In this document: positions 1-7,603 of the stretch, piece by piece
How the letters are laid out: each line of letters begins with the position of its first letter
Numbering within the stretch: position 1 is the first letter of the stretch
NCBI RefSeq assembly: GCF_900107235.1
Contig: NZ_FNPF01000004.1
Coordinates: 186,001-250,000 of the forward strand
Reading direction: 5' to 3'
DNA from: Citreimonas salinaria
Lineage (GTDB): Bacteria; Pseudomonadota; Alphaproteobacteria; Rhodobacterales; Rhodobacteraceae
DNA length: 64,000 nt
The notes under the pieces: model-generated
What the model was told of the DNA's origin: nothing
What the model saw: the letters and a program-made list of their open reading frames with translations, nothing else
Database searches by the model: none
Made by a program: the position numbers and the translations under genes

Positions 1-2
1 CC

Positions 3-1589
3 ATCAAGGACGGGATCCACAACAGGCCCGGAGACGATTGGCTGCAATTCGTTCATCCCGACGATCGCGCCGAAATATACCCGTACTTGAGTGACTGCGT
101 CGCGAAACGACAGGATATCGCCCGGGATTACCGCGTGCTCACCGCCGAGAGAGAAACGATCCACATCAGGGCGCGGGCGAAATACGTCGACGATCTTGGA
201 TCGGGCCCGCATTACTATGGCGTGAATTTCGATATCACCCGCGACAAGCTGCAGGCCGAGGAGCTGGAAAGAGCGAGGGCGCTGCTCGAGCACGAAAGCC
301 GTCACGATGCGCTGACGGGGCTCGCCAATCGCAGGAAGCTGGACGAGGTCTATCTGGAGAATGCCCGGCATAACAGCGGGGCCGTCGCCGTGCTGCATTT
401 CGATATCGACCATTTCAAGCAGATCAATGACACGCTGGGGCACAATGCGGGCGATGCGACGCTTAGACATGCCGCGGATGTCCTGATGCGAAAGGCACCT
501 GACAAGGCCCTCGTCTCCCGTGTCGGTGGGGATGAATTCGTCGTGCTGTTGTTCGATGCCCCGGACGATCAGGCCCTGCAACTTGTCGCGGAAGACTTCA
601 TCCTGGAGATGTCGCGCCCCTTCCACTATGGCGCGCAGAAATGCAGTATCGGCACGAGCATCGGGATCGCGAGATGCGCAAGCCCGCGCGACTTCGACGA
701 AAACCTCTTCATCAACGCCGATCTCGCGCTCTACGAAGCCAAGAAGGCCGGTCGGGGGCGTTACCGCTTCTACTCGTCTTCGATGAAAGAGGAAGCGCGC
801 AGGCGGAAGAGGTCGTTCGACGCGCTGACCGCCGGCGTCGAGAAAGGCGAGATCACCTGCCATTACCAACCGCAATTCGATGCCGTCACGCTGGAAGTCA
901 GCGGCCTTGAGGCGCTCGTACGGTGGGAGAGCGAGAAATTCGGCCTGATGATGCCGCAGGAGTTCCTGCCTGTCGCGGAAGACATGGGGATCTTGCCGGA
1001 GTTCGACGATCTGGTGCTGCGCCGGGCCCTGCACGACATCCGGACGTGGCACAACGCCGGGCTTCACGTGCCGCCGGTCTCGGTGAACGTCTCGGCGACC
1101 AGGCTGAAAGACCCGATGCTTGGAGAGCAACTGGGCACCCTGGACCTGCCGCCGGGCATATTGTCGTTCGAATTGCTGGAATCCACGTTCCTGGATGCGC
1201 GGAACGAGGTGATCGAGAAAAACCTCGCCGCGATAAACGCACTGGGAATAAGCATCGAGATCGATGATTTCGGCAGCGGCCATGCGTCCATTGCCAGTCT
1301 TCTGGAGATCGCCCCGGCGAGGCTCAAGATCGATCGTGCTCTCATTCGACCGATCGTCGATTCCGAGCGTCAACGGGAGCTGGTGAGAACCATCATCGGG
1401 ATCGGGCACATGCTCGGGATCAGGGTCGTCGCGGAGGGCGTGGAGACCGATCCGCATATCCAAATCCTGCAGGAGATGAACTGCTGTTTTCTGCAGGGCT
1501 TCGGGTTGGCGCGCCCGATGGACAGCGCGAATGTCGCGCATTTCCTGTCGAGGGCGGCGCCGAGCGCAAGAGCAGGTCGCGAAGCGTAG
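3..1589 (+). CDS. PAS-GGDEF-EAL cyclic-di-GMP protein (5' end missing)
   Basis: The reading frame is already open at the first bases, so the start lies upstream; a TTG at 87 is in frame but inside the PAS fold and is not a credible start. The visible 528 residues begin with the end of a PAS_3 domain (FVHPDDRAE, then YYGVNFDIT), followed by a GGDEF domain (VGGDEF near visible residue 174) and an EAL domain. The GGDEF signature is intact, so diguanylate cyclase activity is possible. EAL key motifs are all present: EALVRW, SVNVSA, FELLES, IDDFGSG, LKID, AEGVET and QGF, so c-di-GMP phosphodiesterase activity is likely. No RxxD inhibitory site is seen at the usual spacing before GGDEF. No transmembrane segment is visible in this part. 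The net enzymatic direction cannot be read from sequence. Confidence 0.93.
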   Translation: MKDGIHNRPGDDWLQFVHPDDRAEIYPYLSDCVAKRQDIARDYRVLTAERETIHIRARAKYVDDLGSGPHYYGVNFDITRDKLQAEELERARALLEHESRHDALTGLANRRKLDEVYLENARHNSGAVAVLHFDIDHFKQINDTLGHNAGDATLRHAADVLMRKAPDKALVSRVGGDEFVVLLFDAPDDQALQLVAEDFILEMSRPFHYGAQKCSIGTSIGIARCASPRDFDENLFINADLALYEAKKAGRGRYRFYSSSMKEEARRRKRSFDALTAGVEKGEITCHYQPQFDAVTLEVSGLEALVRWESEKFGLMMPQEFLPVAEDMGILPEFDDLVLRRALHDIRTWHNAGLHVPPVSVNVSATRLKDPMLGEQLGTLDLPPGILSFELLESTFLDARNEVIEKNLAAINALGISIEIDDFGSGHASIASLLEIAPARLKIDRALIRPIVDSERQRELVRTIIGIGHMLGIRVVAEGVETDPHIQILQEMNCCFLQGFGLARPMDSANVAHFLSRAAPSARAGREA

Positions 1590-1626
1590 AGACGGACCGG
1601 GCTTCCTGGGAAGCAGGCCGGGCAGG

Positions 1627-1653
1627 GGGCGGGCGGGGCCGCGGCGCCCGCCC
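1627..1653. terminator. GC-rich hairpin between convergent genes
   Basis: Arms GGGCGGGCG (1627-1635) and CGCCCGCCC (1645-1653) pair perfectly around a 9-nt loop. It sits between the ends of the GGDEF-EAL gene (+) and the 43-residue protein gene (-), where a two-way terminator would be expected. There is no T-run on either side, so termination is an inference from position and stem strength only. Confidence 0.45.
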
Positions 1654-1663
1654 GGCCGAGGCT

Positions 1664-1795
1664 CTAGCGGGTCTTCTTCTCGCCCAGCGAGAGCGGTTTG
1701 ACCGCGCCAGAATTGGCGGTCGCGAGGACCTTTGCCTTTTCCTGCTTCGGCTTCTTCACTTCCTTGTTTCCGCGCCTGTTGTTGCCTTTTCCCAT
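1664..1795 (-). CDS. Small basic conserved hypothetical protein (43 aa)
   Basis: A 43-residue, lysine-rich, soluble protein starting MGKGNNRRGNKEVKKPKQ and ending LSLGEKKTR. The start is supported by a GAGG ribosome-binding sequence five bases upstream of the ATG. Short proteins with the MGKGNN..NKE.KKPK pattern are frequent in Proteobacteria and are usually left as hypothetical; the composition would suit binding to nucleic acid or to the ribosome, but that is a guess. The reading frame stays open upstream of the ATG for about 150 codons, but that extension has the look of antisense to the neighbour and carries no recognisable domain. It lies downstream of mcd on the same strand with a 230-bp gap, so it is probably transcribed on its own. 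Confidence 0.7.
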   Translation of the reverse strand: MGKGNNRRGNKEVKKPKQEKAKVLATANSGAVKPLSLGEKKTR

Positions 1796-2025
1796 CACGA
1801 CCTCGCATGGTGAATCCGGTCCGGCGACATGCCGGACGGGCCGTATCCTCAGGAAAATCAGGGTTGCCTGGCGGGCCTGGTGCCCGTCGCCAGGGCGATG
1901 ACTCTCGATGAGCCGCGCGCGGCGCCCGTCGGCGCCGTCGCGTCTGTCGAAAGTATGCCTGTCCGGGCGGCCCCGCAAGAGCCTGCACGGGCGCGCGGGG
2001 GCTGGACGCGAAATATTCGTGGCGC

Positions 2026-3714
2026 CTATCCCAGCAGGCGGCGGGCGATGACCTGGGCCTGGATCTCGGCGGCGCCCTCGAAGATGTTGAGGATGCGCGC
2101 GTCGCACAGGATGCGGCTGACCGGGTATTCCAGCGCGAAGCCGTTGCCGCCGTGGATCTGCAGCGCGTTGTCGGCCGCGGCCCAGGCGACGCGGGCGCCC
2201 AGCAGCTTGGCCATGCCGGCCTCGAGATCGCAGCGACGGCCGTGGTCCTTCTCCCACGCCGAGAAGTAGGTCAGCTGGCGCGCGATCATGATCTCGACGG
2301 CCATCATCGCCAGCTTGCCGGACACGCGCGGAAAGTCGATGAGATTGCGGCCGAACTGCTTGCGGTCGAGCGCGTATTGCATCCCGGCGTCCAGTGCCGA
2401 TTGCGCGACGCCGATGGCGCGGGCGGCGGTCTGGATGCGGGCGCTCTCGAACGTCTCCATCAGCTGTTTGAAGCCGCGACCCTCGGTTTCGCCCAGCAGG
2501 TTGTCGCCGGCGACGCGGAAATCGTCGAAGTTGACGGTGTATTCCTTCATGCCGCGATAGCCGAGCACCTCGATCTCGCCGCCGGACAGGCCCGGATCGA
2601 CGAAGGGTTCTTCGTCGGTGCCGGGGGTCTTTTCGGCCAAGAACATCGACAGGCCTTTGTAGTCGTCGGTGCCGGGCGCGGTGCGCGCGAGCACGGTCAT
2701 CACGTGGGTGCGCGCGGCGTGCGTGATCCAGGTCTTGTTGCCGTTGAGCACCCAGTCGCCGTTGTCGTCACGCGTTGCCCTCGTACGCAGGCTGCCGAGG
2801 TCCGAGCCGGTGTTGGGTTCGGTGAAGACGGCGGTGGGCAGGATTTCCCCGGAGGCGAGGCCCGGCAGCCACTTTTCCTTCTGCGCCTGCGTGCCGCCGG
2901 CGATGACCAGCTCGGCCGCGATCTCGGACCGGGTGGCGAGGGAGCCGACGCCGATATAGCCGCGCGAGAGTTCCTCGGACACGACGCACATCGATGCCTT
3001 GGACAGGCCCAGGCCGCCGAATTCCTCGGGGATGGTCAGGCCGAAGACGCCCATTTCCGACAGCTCCTCGATGATCTCCATCGGGATGAGGTCGTCGTTG
3101 AGGTGCCAGTCGTGGGCGTGGGGGATCACGCGGTCGGTGGCGTAGCGGCGGAACTGCTCGCGGATCATGCCGAGTTCGTCGTCGAGACCGGTATGGCCGA
3201 CGGTGATCTCGGCCATGCGGTCCTGCATCAGCGCCACGAGGCGCGTGCGGGCGGCCTGGCTGTTGGCTTCGGTCATCAGGCGCTTGACCGGATCGGTCAC
3301 CAGCGCGGCGGATTTGTCCGCGTCGAGGCCGAGGTCGTGCAGGCGGACGATCTCGGCCTGGTTCATCTGGATGCCGCCGGCGATCTGCGACAGGTATTCG
3401 CCGAAGGCGATCTGGTGGATCAGCGCCTCGACCTCGCCGAATTTCCCCTGCTCGGTCAGGCGCTGCGCCCAGGCCTGCATCTGGCGCAGCGACTCGAGGT
3501 AGGTTGCCAGCCAGGCAAGCCCGTGGGCGGAGGTCTGCTCCGCCTCGATCAGCGCGCCCGAGACGCGGCCGCCTTCGGTGACGCGCGCGCGCACCGCGTC
3601 GCGGGCGGCGGCGAAGATGCCTTCCACCGCGGGCAGTGCCGCCGCGGTCAGCGACAGCAGGTCGGGCAGGATCGCGTCGGTTTCAGGGGTGTCGAGGCTT
3701 TGTCCGTCGGCCAT
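2026..3714 (-). CDS. mcd: (2S)-methylsuccinyl-CoA dehydrogenase (acyl-CoA dehydrogenase family)
   Basis: A 562-residue FAD-dependent acyl-CoA dehydrogenase with an N-terminal helical extension of roughly 150 residues before the catalytic fold, the architecture reported for Mcd of the ethylmalonyl-CoA pathway, which oxidises (2S)-methylsuccinyl-CoA to mesaconyl-CoA. Seen in the sequence: FTEPNTGSDLGS (flavin/substrate binding), the arginine-rich FESARIQTAARAIG stretch, QIHGGNGF, and the catalytic-base motif IFEGAAEIQ with Glu at about residue 546. Ordinary chain-length dehydrogenases are near 380-400 residues, so the extension is informative. The presence of mcl1 13 kb away supports the pathway. 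An alternative is another long acyl-CoA dehydrogenase of unknown substrate. A CGCAA-N5-TTGCG inverted repeat lies 52 bases upstream of the start. Confidence 0.82.
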   Translation of the reverse strand: MADGQSLDTPETDAILPDLLSLTAAALPAVEGIFAAARDAVRARVTEGGRVSGALIEAEQTSAHGLAWLATYLESLRQMQAWAQRLTEQGKFGEVEALIHQIAFGEYLSQIAGGIQMNQAEIVRLHDLGLDADKSAALVTDPVKRLMTEANSQAARTRLVALMQDRMAEITVGHTGLDDELGMIREQFRRYATDRVIPHAHDWHLNDDLIPMEIIEELSEMGVFGLTIPEEFGGLGLSKASMCVVSEELSRGYIGVGSLATRSEIAAELVIAGGTQAQKEKWLPGLASGEILPTAVFTEPNTGSDLGSLRTRATRDDNGDWVLNGNKTWITHAARTHVMTVLARTAPGTDDYKGLSMFLAEKTPGTDEEPFVDPGLSGGEIEVLGYRGMKEYTVNFDDFRVAGDNLLGETEGRGFKQLMETFESARIQTAARAIGVAQSALDAGMQYALDRKQFGRNLIDFPRVSGKLAMMAVEIMIARQLTYFSAWEKDHGRRCDLEAGMAKLLGARVAWAAADNALQIHGGNGFALEYPVSRILCDARILNIFEGAAEIQAQVIARRLLG

Positions 3715-3765
3715 GATCTCGTCCTTTTCCTGTCGGGTCCCGGCTTAGCGCCTTCGCAGGTGCAG

Positions 3766-3780
3766 CGCAACTTTTTTGCG
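3766..3780. promoter_or_regulatory. Inverted repeat CGCAA-N5-TTGCG upstream of mcd
   Basis: A perfect 5-bp inverted repeat with a 5-bp spacer in the 146-bp region between mcd (-) and the TSUP gene (+). A second overlapping half-site array (CGTAATTTTGCG, around 3813-3824) follows. The same spacing and near-identical arms recur upstream of mcl1 (16782-16796), so a shared regulator is a reasonable inference. Confidence 0.4.
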
Positions 3781-3860
3781 AATGATGCCTCTTAATGTTC
3801 CGGTTCTTGCGTCGTAATTTTGCGGATGCGGCGGGCGAAGACGCAAGGTAAAGCGCAGGA

Positions 3861-4625
3861 ATGGACCTGCCTTTTCCCGATCTGACGCCGCTTGCAATCG
3901 CACTTTCGCTGGGCATCACGCTGCTGGCGGGCGTGGTCAAGGGCGTCGTCGGCTTCGCGATGCCGATGATCATGATCTCGGGGCTGTCGAGCGTGCTGGC
4001 GCCCGAGGTGGCGCTGGCGGGCCTGATCCTGCCGACGCTGGTCACCAACGGGATGCAGGCGCTGCGGCAGGGGCCGCGGGCGGCCGCGGGCTCGATCACG
4101 CGGTTCCGGCTGTTCCTGCTGGTTGGACTGGTGGCGCTGCTGATCTCGTCGCAGCTGGTCGCCGTGCTGCGGACCGAGGTGATGCTGCTGGCGATCGGCG
4201 TGCCGGTGGCCGGCTTCGCCTGCCTGCAGTTGGCGGGCTGGCAGCCGCGCCTTGGCGGCCAGACGCGCGGGCTGGACATCGGCATTGGCGCCTTCGCCGG
4301 CTTCATCGGGGGGCTGTCGGGCGTCTGGGGGCCGCCGGTGGTGGCGTACCTGACCGCGATGGACACGGAAAAGCGCGAGCAGATGCGCATCCAGGGCGTG
4401 ATCTATGGCCTAGGTGCGGTGGCGCTGACCTTCGCGCACATGCTGTCGGGGGTTTTCGACCGGGCCGGCGCGGTGTTCTCGGCCATGCTGATCGTGCCGG
4501 CCGTGCTGGGCATGTGGCTGGGCGGCAAGGTGCAGGACCGCATCGACCAGCGCGCATTCCGGCGCGCGACGCTGGTGGTGCTGCTGGTGGCGGCGGCGAA
4601 CCTGATCCGGCGGGCCTTGTTCTAG
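3861..4625 (+). CDS. TSUP-family (TauE/SafE) membrane permease
   Basis: A 254-residue, strongly hydrophobic inner-membrane protein with about seven or eight predicted membrane spans. The N-terminal segment LLAGVVKGVVGFAMPM and the second-repeat segment GAFAGFIGGLSGVWGPPVV are the paired glycine-rich half-repeats typical of the TauE/SafE (TSUP) family, which moves sulfonates, sulfite or other small organosulfur or carboxylate anions. Substrate cannot be told from sequence. The ATG is preceded by GCAAGG and AGGA. It is divergent from mcd, with 146 bp between them, and is followed by a convergent msrC gene, so it appears to be a single-gene unit. C-terminal end is hydrophobic with a short basic tail (NLIRRALF). 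Confidence 0.85.
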   Translation: MDLPFPDLTPLAIALSLGITLLAGVVKGVVGFAMPMIMISGLSSVLAPEVALAGLILPTLVTNGMQALRQGPRAAAGSITRFRLFLLVGLVALLISSQLVAVLRTEVMLLAIGVPVAGFACLQLAGWQPRLGGQTRGLDIGIGAFAGFIGGLSGVWGPPVVAYLTAMDTEKREQMRIQGVIYGLGAVALTFAHMLSGVFDRAGAVFSAMLIVPAVLGMWLGGKVQDRIDQRAFRRATLVVLLVAAANLIRRALF

Positions 4626-4740
4626 GCGCGCGTGCGGGTCGAGCCAGGCGCGGATGGTCGTCCGGTGGCGCGAGTTGCCACGCCGATCTGAACGAACCTT
4701 TCCACGAGATGCCCTGCCTGCTCGGAGGCGCCGTGAGCGT

Positions 4741-5208
4741 CTAGGCGTCGGCGGCCTGCCGCGCGAAAACCGAATCGAGGATCGCCTGAAGCGCCGTCGC
4801 GTCGGCGGCGGTGAAGGCGGCGGGACGGTCGCTGTCGATGTCGAGCACGGCGATCAGGCGCTCGGCGCCATCGCGGACCGGCAGCACGATTTCCGACCGG
4901 GTCGAGGACGCGCAGGCGATGTGGTCGGGAAAGGCGTCGACATCGTCGACCAGCTGGACCTCGCCCGTGCGGGCGCAGGCGCCGCAGACACCGCGGTCGA
5001 ACGGGATGACCAGGCAGCCATGCCCGCCCTGGTACGGCCCGATCTTCAGCAGGCCGGGCTCGGTCACGCGGTAGAACCCGGTCCAGTCGAAGCGGTCGTC
5101 CGCGTGGTGAAGCTCGCAGGCGAGGGTGGCCATGAGCGCCACCGCGTCGGTCTCGCCCTCGGTGAGGGCGGCGATGGTCTTGGTCAGGGTGGCGTAATCG
5201 GCTTGCAT
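4741..5208 (-). CDS. msrC: Free methionine-(R)-sulfoxide reductase (GAF domain)
   Basis: A 155-residue cytosolic protein made of a single GAF domain. It matches the fRMsr family, which reduces the R form of free methionine sulfoxide. The three catalytic/resolving cysteines of the family are present: Cys65 in HGCLVIPF, Cys75 in DRGVCG and Cys99 in HIACAS; the surrounding DWTGFYR, EIVLPV and VLDIDSD segments are also family hallmarks. An extra cysteine (Cys78) lies in the GVCGAC turn. The ATG is preceded by AGAGG at seven bases. It is convergent with the TSUP gene and downstream of the thiolase on the same strand with a 100-bp gap, so co-transcription is possible but not required. Confidence 0.92.
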   Translation of the reverse strand: MQADYATLTKTIAALTEGETDAVALMATLACELHHADDRFDWTGFYRVTEPGLLKIGPYQGGHGCLVIPFDRGVCGACARTGEVQLVDDVDAFPDHIACASSTRSEIVLPVRDGAERLIAVLDIDSDRPAAFTAADATALQAILDSVFARQAADA

Positions 5209-5307
5209 GGCGCGCCTCTTGTCTGCTGTGGGCGTGAGGGACCGGCCCCTCGCGCTCTGCGGGTTTTCGGCGGAGTGAGCGGGCGGGGCCGGCTCTGCGG
5301 GTGAGGA

Positions 5308-6480
5308 TCAGGGGCGCTCGATCGCGATGGCGGTGCCTTCGCCGCCGCCGATGCAGATCGCCGCGATGCCGCGCTTCAGCCCGCGCGATTCCAGCGCGTG
5401 CAGCAGCGTGACCATGATCCGGGCGCCCGAGGCGCCGATCGGGTGACCCAGCGCGCAGGCGCCGCCGTGCACGTTCACCACATCGCGCGGCAGGCCCAGT
5501 TCGCGCATGAAGGCCATGGGCACCACGGCGAACGCCTCGTTGACCTCCCACAGGTCGACGTCCGAGACGCGCCAGCCCAGCCGGTCGAGCAGCTTGCGGG
5601 CCGCCGGCACCGGCGCGGTCGGGAAGTCCTTGGGCGCCTGCGCGTGGCTGGCATGGCCGAGGATGCGGGCGCGCACCTGCGCCTCGGCCCTGTCGGCGGC
5701 CTCGCGGGTGGACAGGATCAGCGCCGCCGCACCGTCCGAGATCGACGAGGAATTGGCCGCCGTCACCGTGCCGTCCTTGCGGAAGGCGGGCTTCAGCGTC
5801 GGGATCTTCTCGGGGCGGGCGCGGCCGGGCTGTTCGTCGGCGGTGATTACGTCCTCGCCGGTGCGGGAATGGATCGTGACGCCGGCGATCTCGGCCTTGA
5901 AGAGGCCCGTGCGCTCGGCCTCGAGCGCGTTCGACAGCGAGGCCAGCGCGTAGGTGTCCTGCGCCTCGCGGGTGAACTGGAACGCCTCGGCGCAATCCTC
6001 GGCGAAGGTGCCCATCAGGCGGCCCTTGTCGTAGGCGTCTTCCAGCCCGTCGAGGAACATGTGGTCGATGACCTGGCTATGCCCGATCCGCGCCCCGTCG
6101 CGCATCTTGGGCAGCAGGTAGGGGGCGTTGGTCATGCTTTCCATGCCTCCCGCGACGATGGTGTCGGCATGGCCCAGCGCCAGCCGGTCCCAGGCCATCA
6201 TCGCGGCCTTCATCCCCGAGCCGCACATCTTGTTGAGCGTGGTGGCCGGCACCTCTTCGCTCAGGCCCGCCTTGAAGCCCGCCTGCCGCGCCGGGGCCTG
6301 ACCCTGGCCCGCGGGCAGGACGCAGCCCATCAGGAGCTCGTCGATCGCCGGCGCGCCGGCGCCCTTCAGCGCGGCGCGGATCGCGACGCCGCCCAGTTCG
6401 GCGGCAGAGGCACCCGAAAGGGCGCCCTGAAAGCCACCCATCGGCGTTCTGGCGGCACCCGTGATCACGACGTCCTGCAT
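5308..6480 (-). CDS. Acetyl-CoA C-acyltransferase (thiolase)
   Basis: A 390-residue thiolase. The nucleophile is Cys86 in NKMCGSGMK; the C-terminal catalytic motifs are GGACALGHPIGASGAR (His) and CIGGGEGTA (Cys). Length and motif set fit biosynthetic/degradative acetoacetyl-CoA thiolases (AtoB/PhaA type), which condense two acetyl-CoA, the entry reaction of both polyhydroxybutyrate synthesis and the ethylmalonyl-CoA pathway, but a beta-ketoadipyl or other acyl-CoA substrate cannot be excluded. The start at 6480 is chosen because GGAGG lies seven bases upstream; the frame stays open 31 codons further but without a ribosome-binding site. No reductase (phaB) or hydratase is adjacent, so it stands alone. 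Confidence 0.9.
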   Translation of the reverse strand: MQDVVITGAARTPMGGFQGALSGASAAELGGVAIRAALKGAGAPAIDELLMGCVLPAGQGQAPARQAGFKAGLSEEVPATTLNKMCGSGMKAAMMAWDRLALGHADTIVAGGMESMTNAPYLLPKMRDGARIGHSQVIDHMFLDGLEDAYDKGRLMGTFAEDCAEAFQFTREAQDTYALASLSNALEAERTGLFKAEIAGVTIHSRTGEDVITADEQPGRARPEKIPTLKPAFRKDGTVTAANSSSISDGAAALILSTREAADRAEAQVRARILGHASHAQAPKDFPTAPVPAARKLLDRLGWRVSDVDLWEVNEAFAVVPMAFMRELGLPRDVVNVHGGACALGHPIGASGARIMVTLLHALESRGLKRGIAAICIGGGEGTAIAIERP

Positions 6481-6596
6481 GCGATGTCCTCCGGCTTGCT
6501 TGGGCACGACCCGGGCAGAGCCGCGCGCTGGCGCAAGAATACCGAAATGTAACCATTGGGGTCTAGGGTCCAAGTGGTATGAGTTGCGAGGTTGCG

Positions 6597-6932
6597 ATGA
6601 AACTGAACGGGCGCCAGCTGGGCGATGCCTACCTCGTGACGGTCGACGTGCCGCGCATCGACGCCGCCGTGGCGATCCGCTTCCGCGAGGAGATGCGGGA
6701 ACAGATCGAGGCGTCGACCGGGACGCTGATCCTGGATCTCGGGCCGGTCGGGTTCATCGATTCCAGCGGGCTGGGCGCGATCGTCGCGGCGATGAAGCTG
6801 ATGCCGAACGGCCGCCGGATGGAACTGGCCGCGCTCGGTCCTGTCGTCGACAAGGTGTTTCGCATGACCCGGATGGATTCGATCTTCCGCATCCACGCCT
6901 CGGTCGACGAGGCGACGGCCGCGCACGGCTAG
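6597..6932 (+). CDS. STAS-domain anti-sigma factor antagonist
   Basis: A 111-residue single STAS domain protein of the SpoIIAA/RsbV type. The motif FIDSSGLGAIV contains the serine that is phosphorylated by the partner kinase in this family. Start at 6597 (MKLNGRQLGD) is preferred because GAGG lies five bases upstream; an in-frame ATG at 6579 would add six residues but has no such site. The next gene, 13 bases downstream, is an HATPase anti-sigma kinase, so the two almost certainly form a partner-switching pair. No sigma factor or PP2C phosphatase is found nearby to say which response they control. Confidence 0.88.
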   Translation: MKLNGRQLGDAYLVTVDVPRIDAAVAIRFREEMREQIEASTGTLILDLGPVGFIDSSGLGAIVAAMKLMPNGRRMELAALGPVVDKVFRMTRMDSIFRIHASVDEATAAHG

Positions 6933-6945
6933 GCTTGCGGCGGGC

Positions 6946-7401
6946 GTGAAACCTCCTTCCGGCAAGCCCGACCACCACCACAGGGTCGCCGCGCGCCACG
7001 AGGCGGTGACCGCGTGCCTGATCGCGCTCCGCGACGAGATGGTGGACGCCCATCCCTTGGCGGCGCGAGACGATGCGTGGGAGATCGTGCTGGCCGAAGC
7101 CTGCACCAACATCGTCGAACATGCGCTTGCAGAGCGGCCGGGCGCGGCCTTCACCCTTTCCGCATGGCTGCGCGACGACGCGATGTATGTGCGCCTGCGC
7201 GATCGCGGTCTTCCGATGCCCACCGGTTATCCGCCCCCGCCATGCGCCGCGCCGCCGCGCGCCGACACGTTGCCCGAGGGCGGTTTCGGCTGGTCGATCA
7301 TCGGCCGGCTGTGCCGCCGCGTCCGTTTCGCGCGGCGCGCGGGGGAAAATCGACTCGACCTGGTGATCCCCTTCTTTGCCGCCGCCCGCGCCCGAAAATG
7401 A
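6946..7401 (+). CDS. RsbW-like anti-sigma regulatory kinase (HATPase_c)
   Basis: A 151-residue GHKL ATPase domain protein. The N-box is LAEACTNIVEHA, the G1 region is LRDRGLPM and the G2 region is LPEGGFGWSII, all as in serine kinases of the RsbW/SpoIIAB class that bind and inactivate a sigma factor and phosphorylate a STAS partner. Translation starts at a GTG 13 bases after the STAS gene stop, consistent with coupled expression. A proline-rich loop (PTGYPPPPCAAPPR) lies in the ATP-lid region, longer than in classic RsbW. The target sigma factor or response regulator is not encoded in this window. Confidence 0.85.
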   Translation: MKPPSGKPDHHHRVAARHEAVTACLIALRDEMVDAHPLAARDDAWEIVLAEACTNIVEHALAERPGAAFTLSAWLRDDAMYVRLRDRGLPMPTGYPPPPCAAPPRADTLPEGGFGWSIIGRLCRRVRFARRAGENRLDLVIPFFAAARARK

Positions 7402-7603
7402 CCGACCGACGCCATCGCGGCGCCGGATTCGGACGCGATGTCAGGGGGTGTAGCTGTCATGGCTCGCCTCGGCGTCCCGCCGAAACTGCCCCCGCCGTGC
7501 GGGGCGCCGAGGAAATCGCGTTGCGCGCCGGCCGGTCCCTCCACACTCGTTTGACTAGCCCCCGCCGGTGCCTAAGATGCGCGCGACCGACAGGGGAGAG
7601 CAG

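Noticed and set aside
2152-3795. A 547-codon open frame antisense to mcd, and similar long frames antisense to other genes (for example 21915-24236 and 31321-33549)
   Set aside because: These are antisense or out-of-frame shadows of real genes caused by the high GC content; their translations are rich in Arg, Gly, Ala and His and show no domain.
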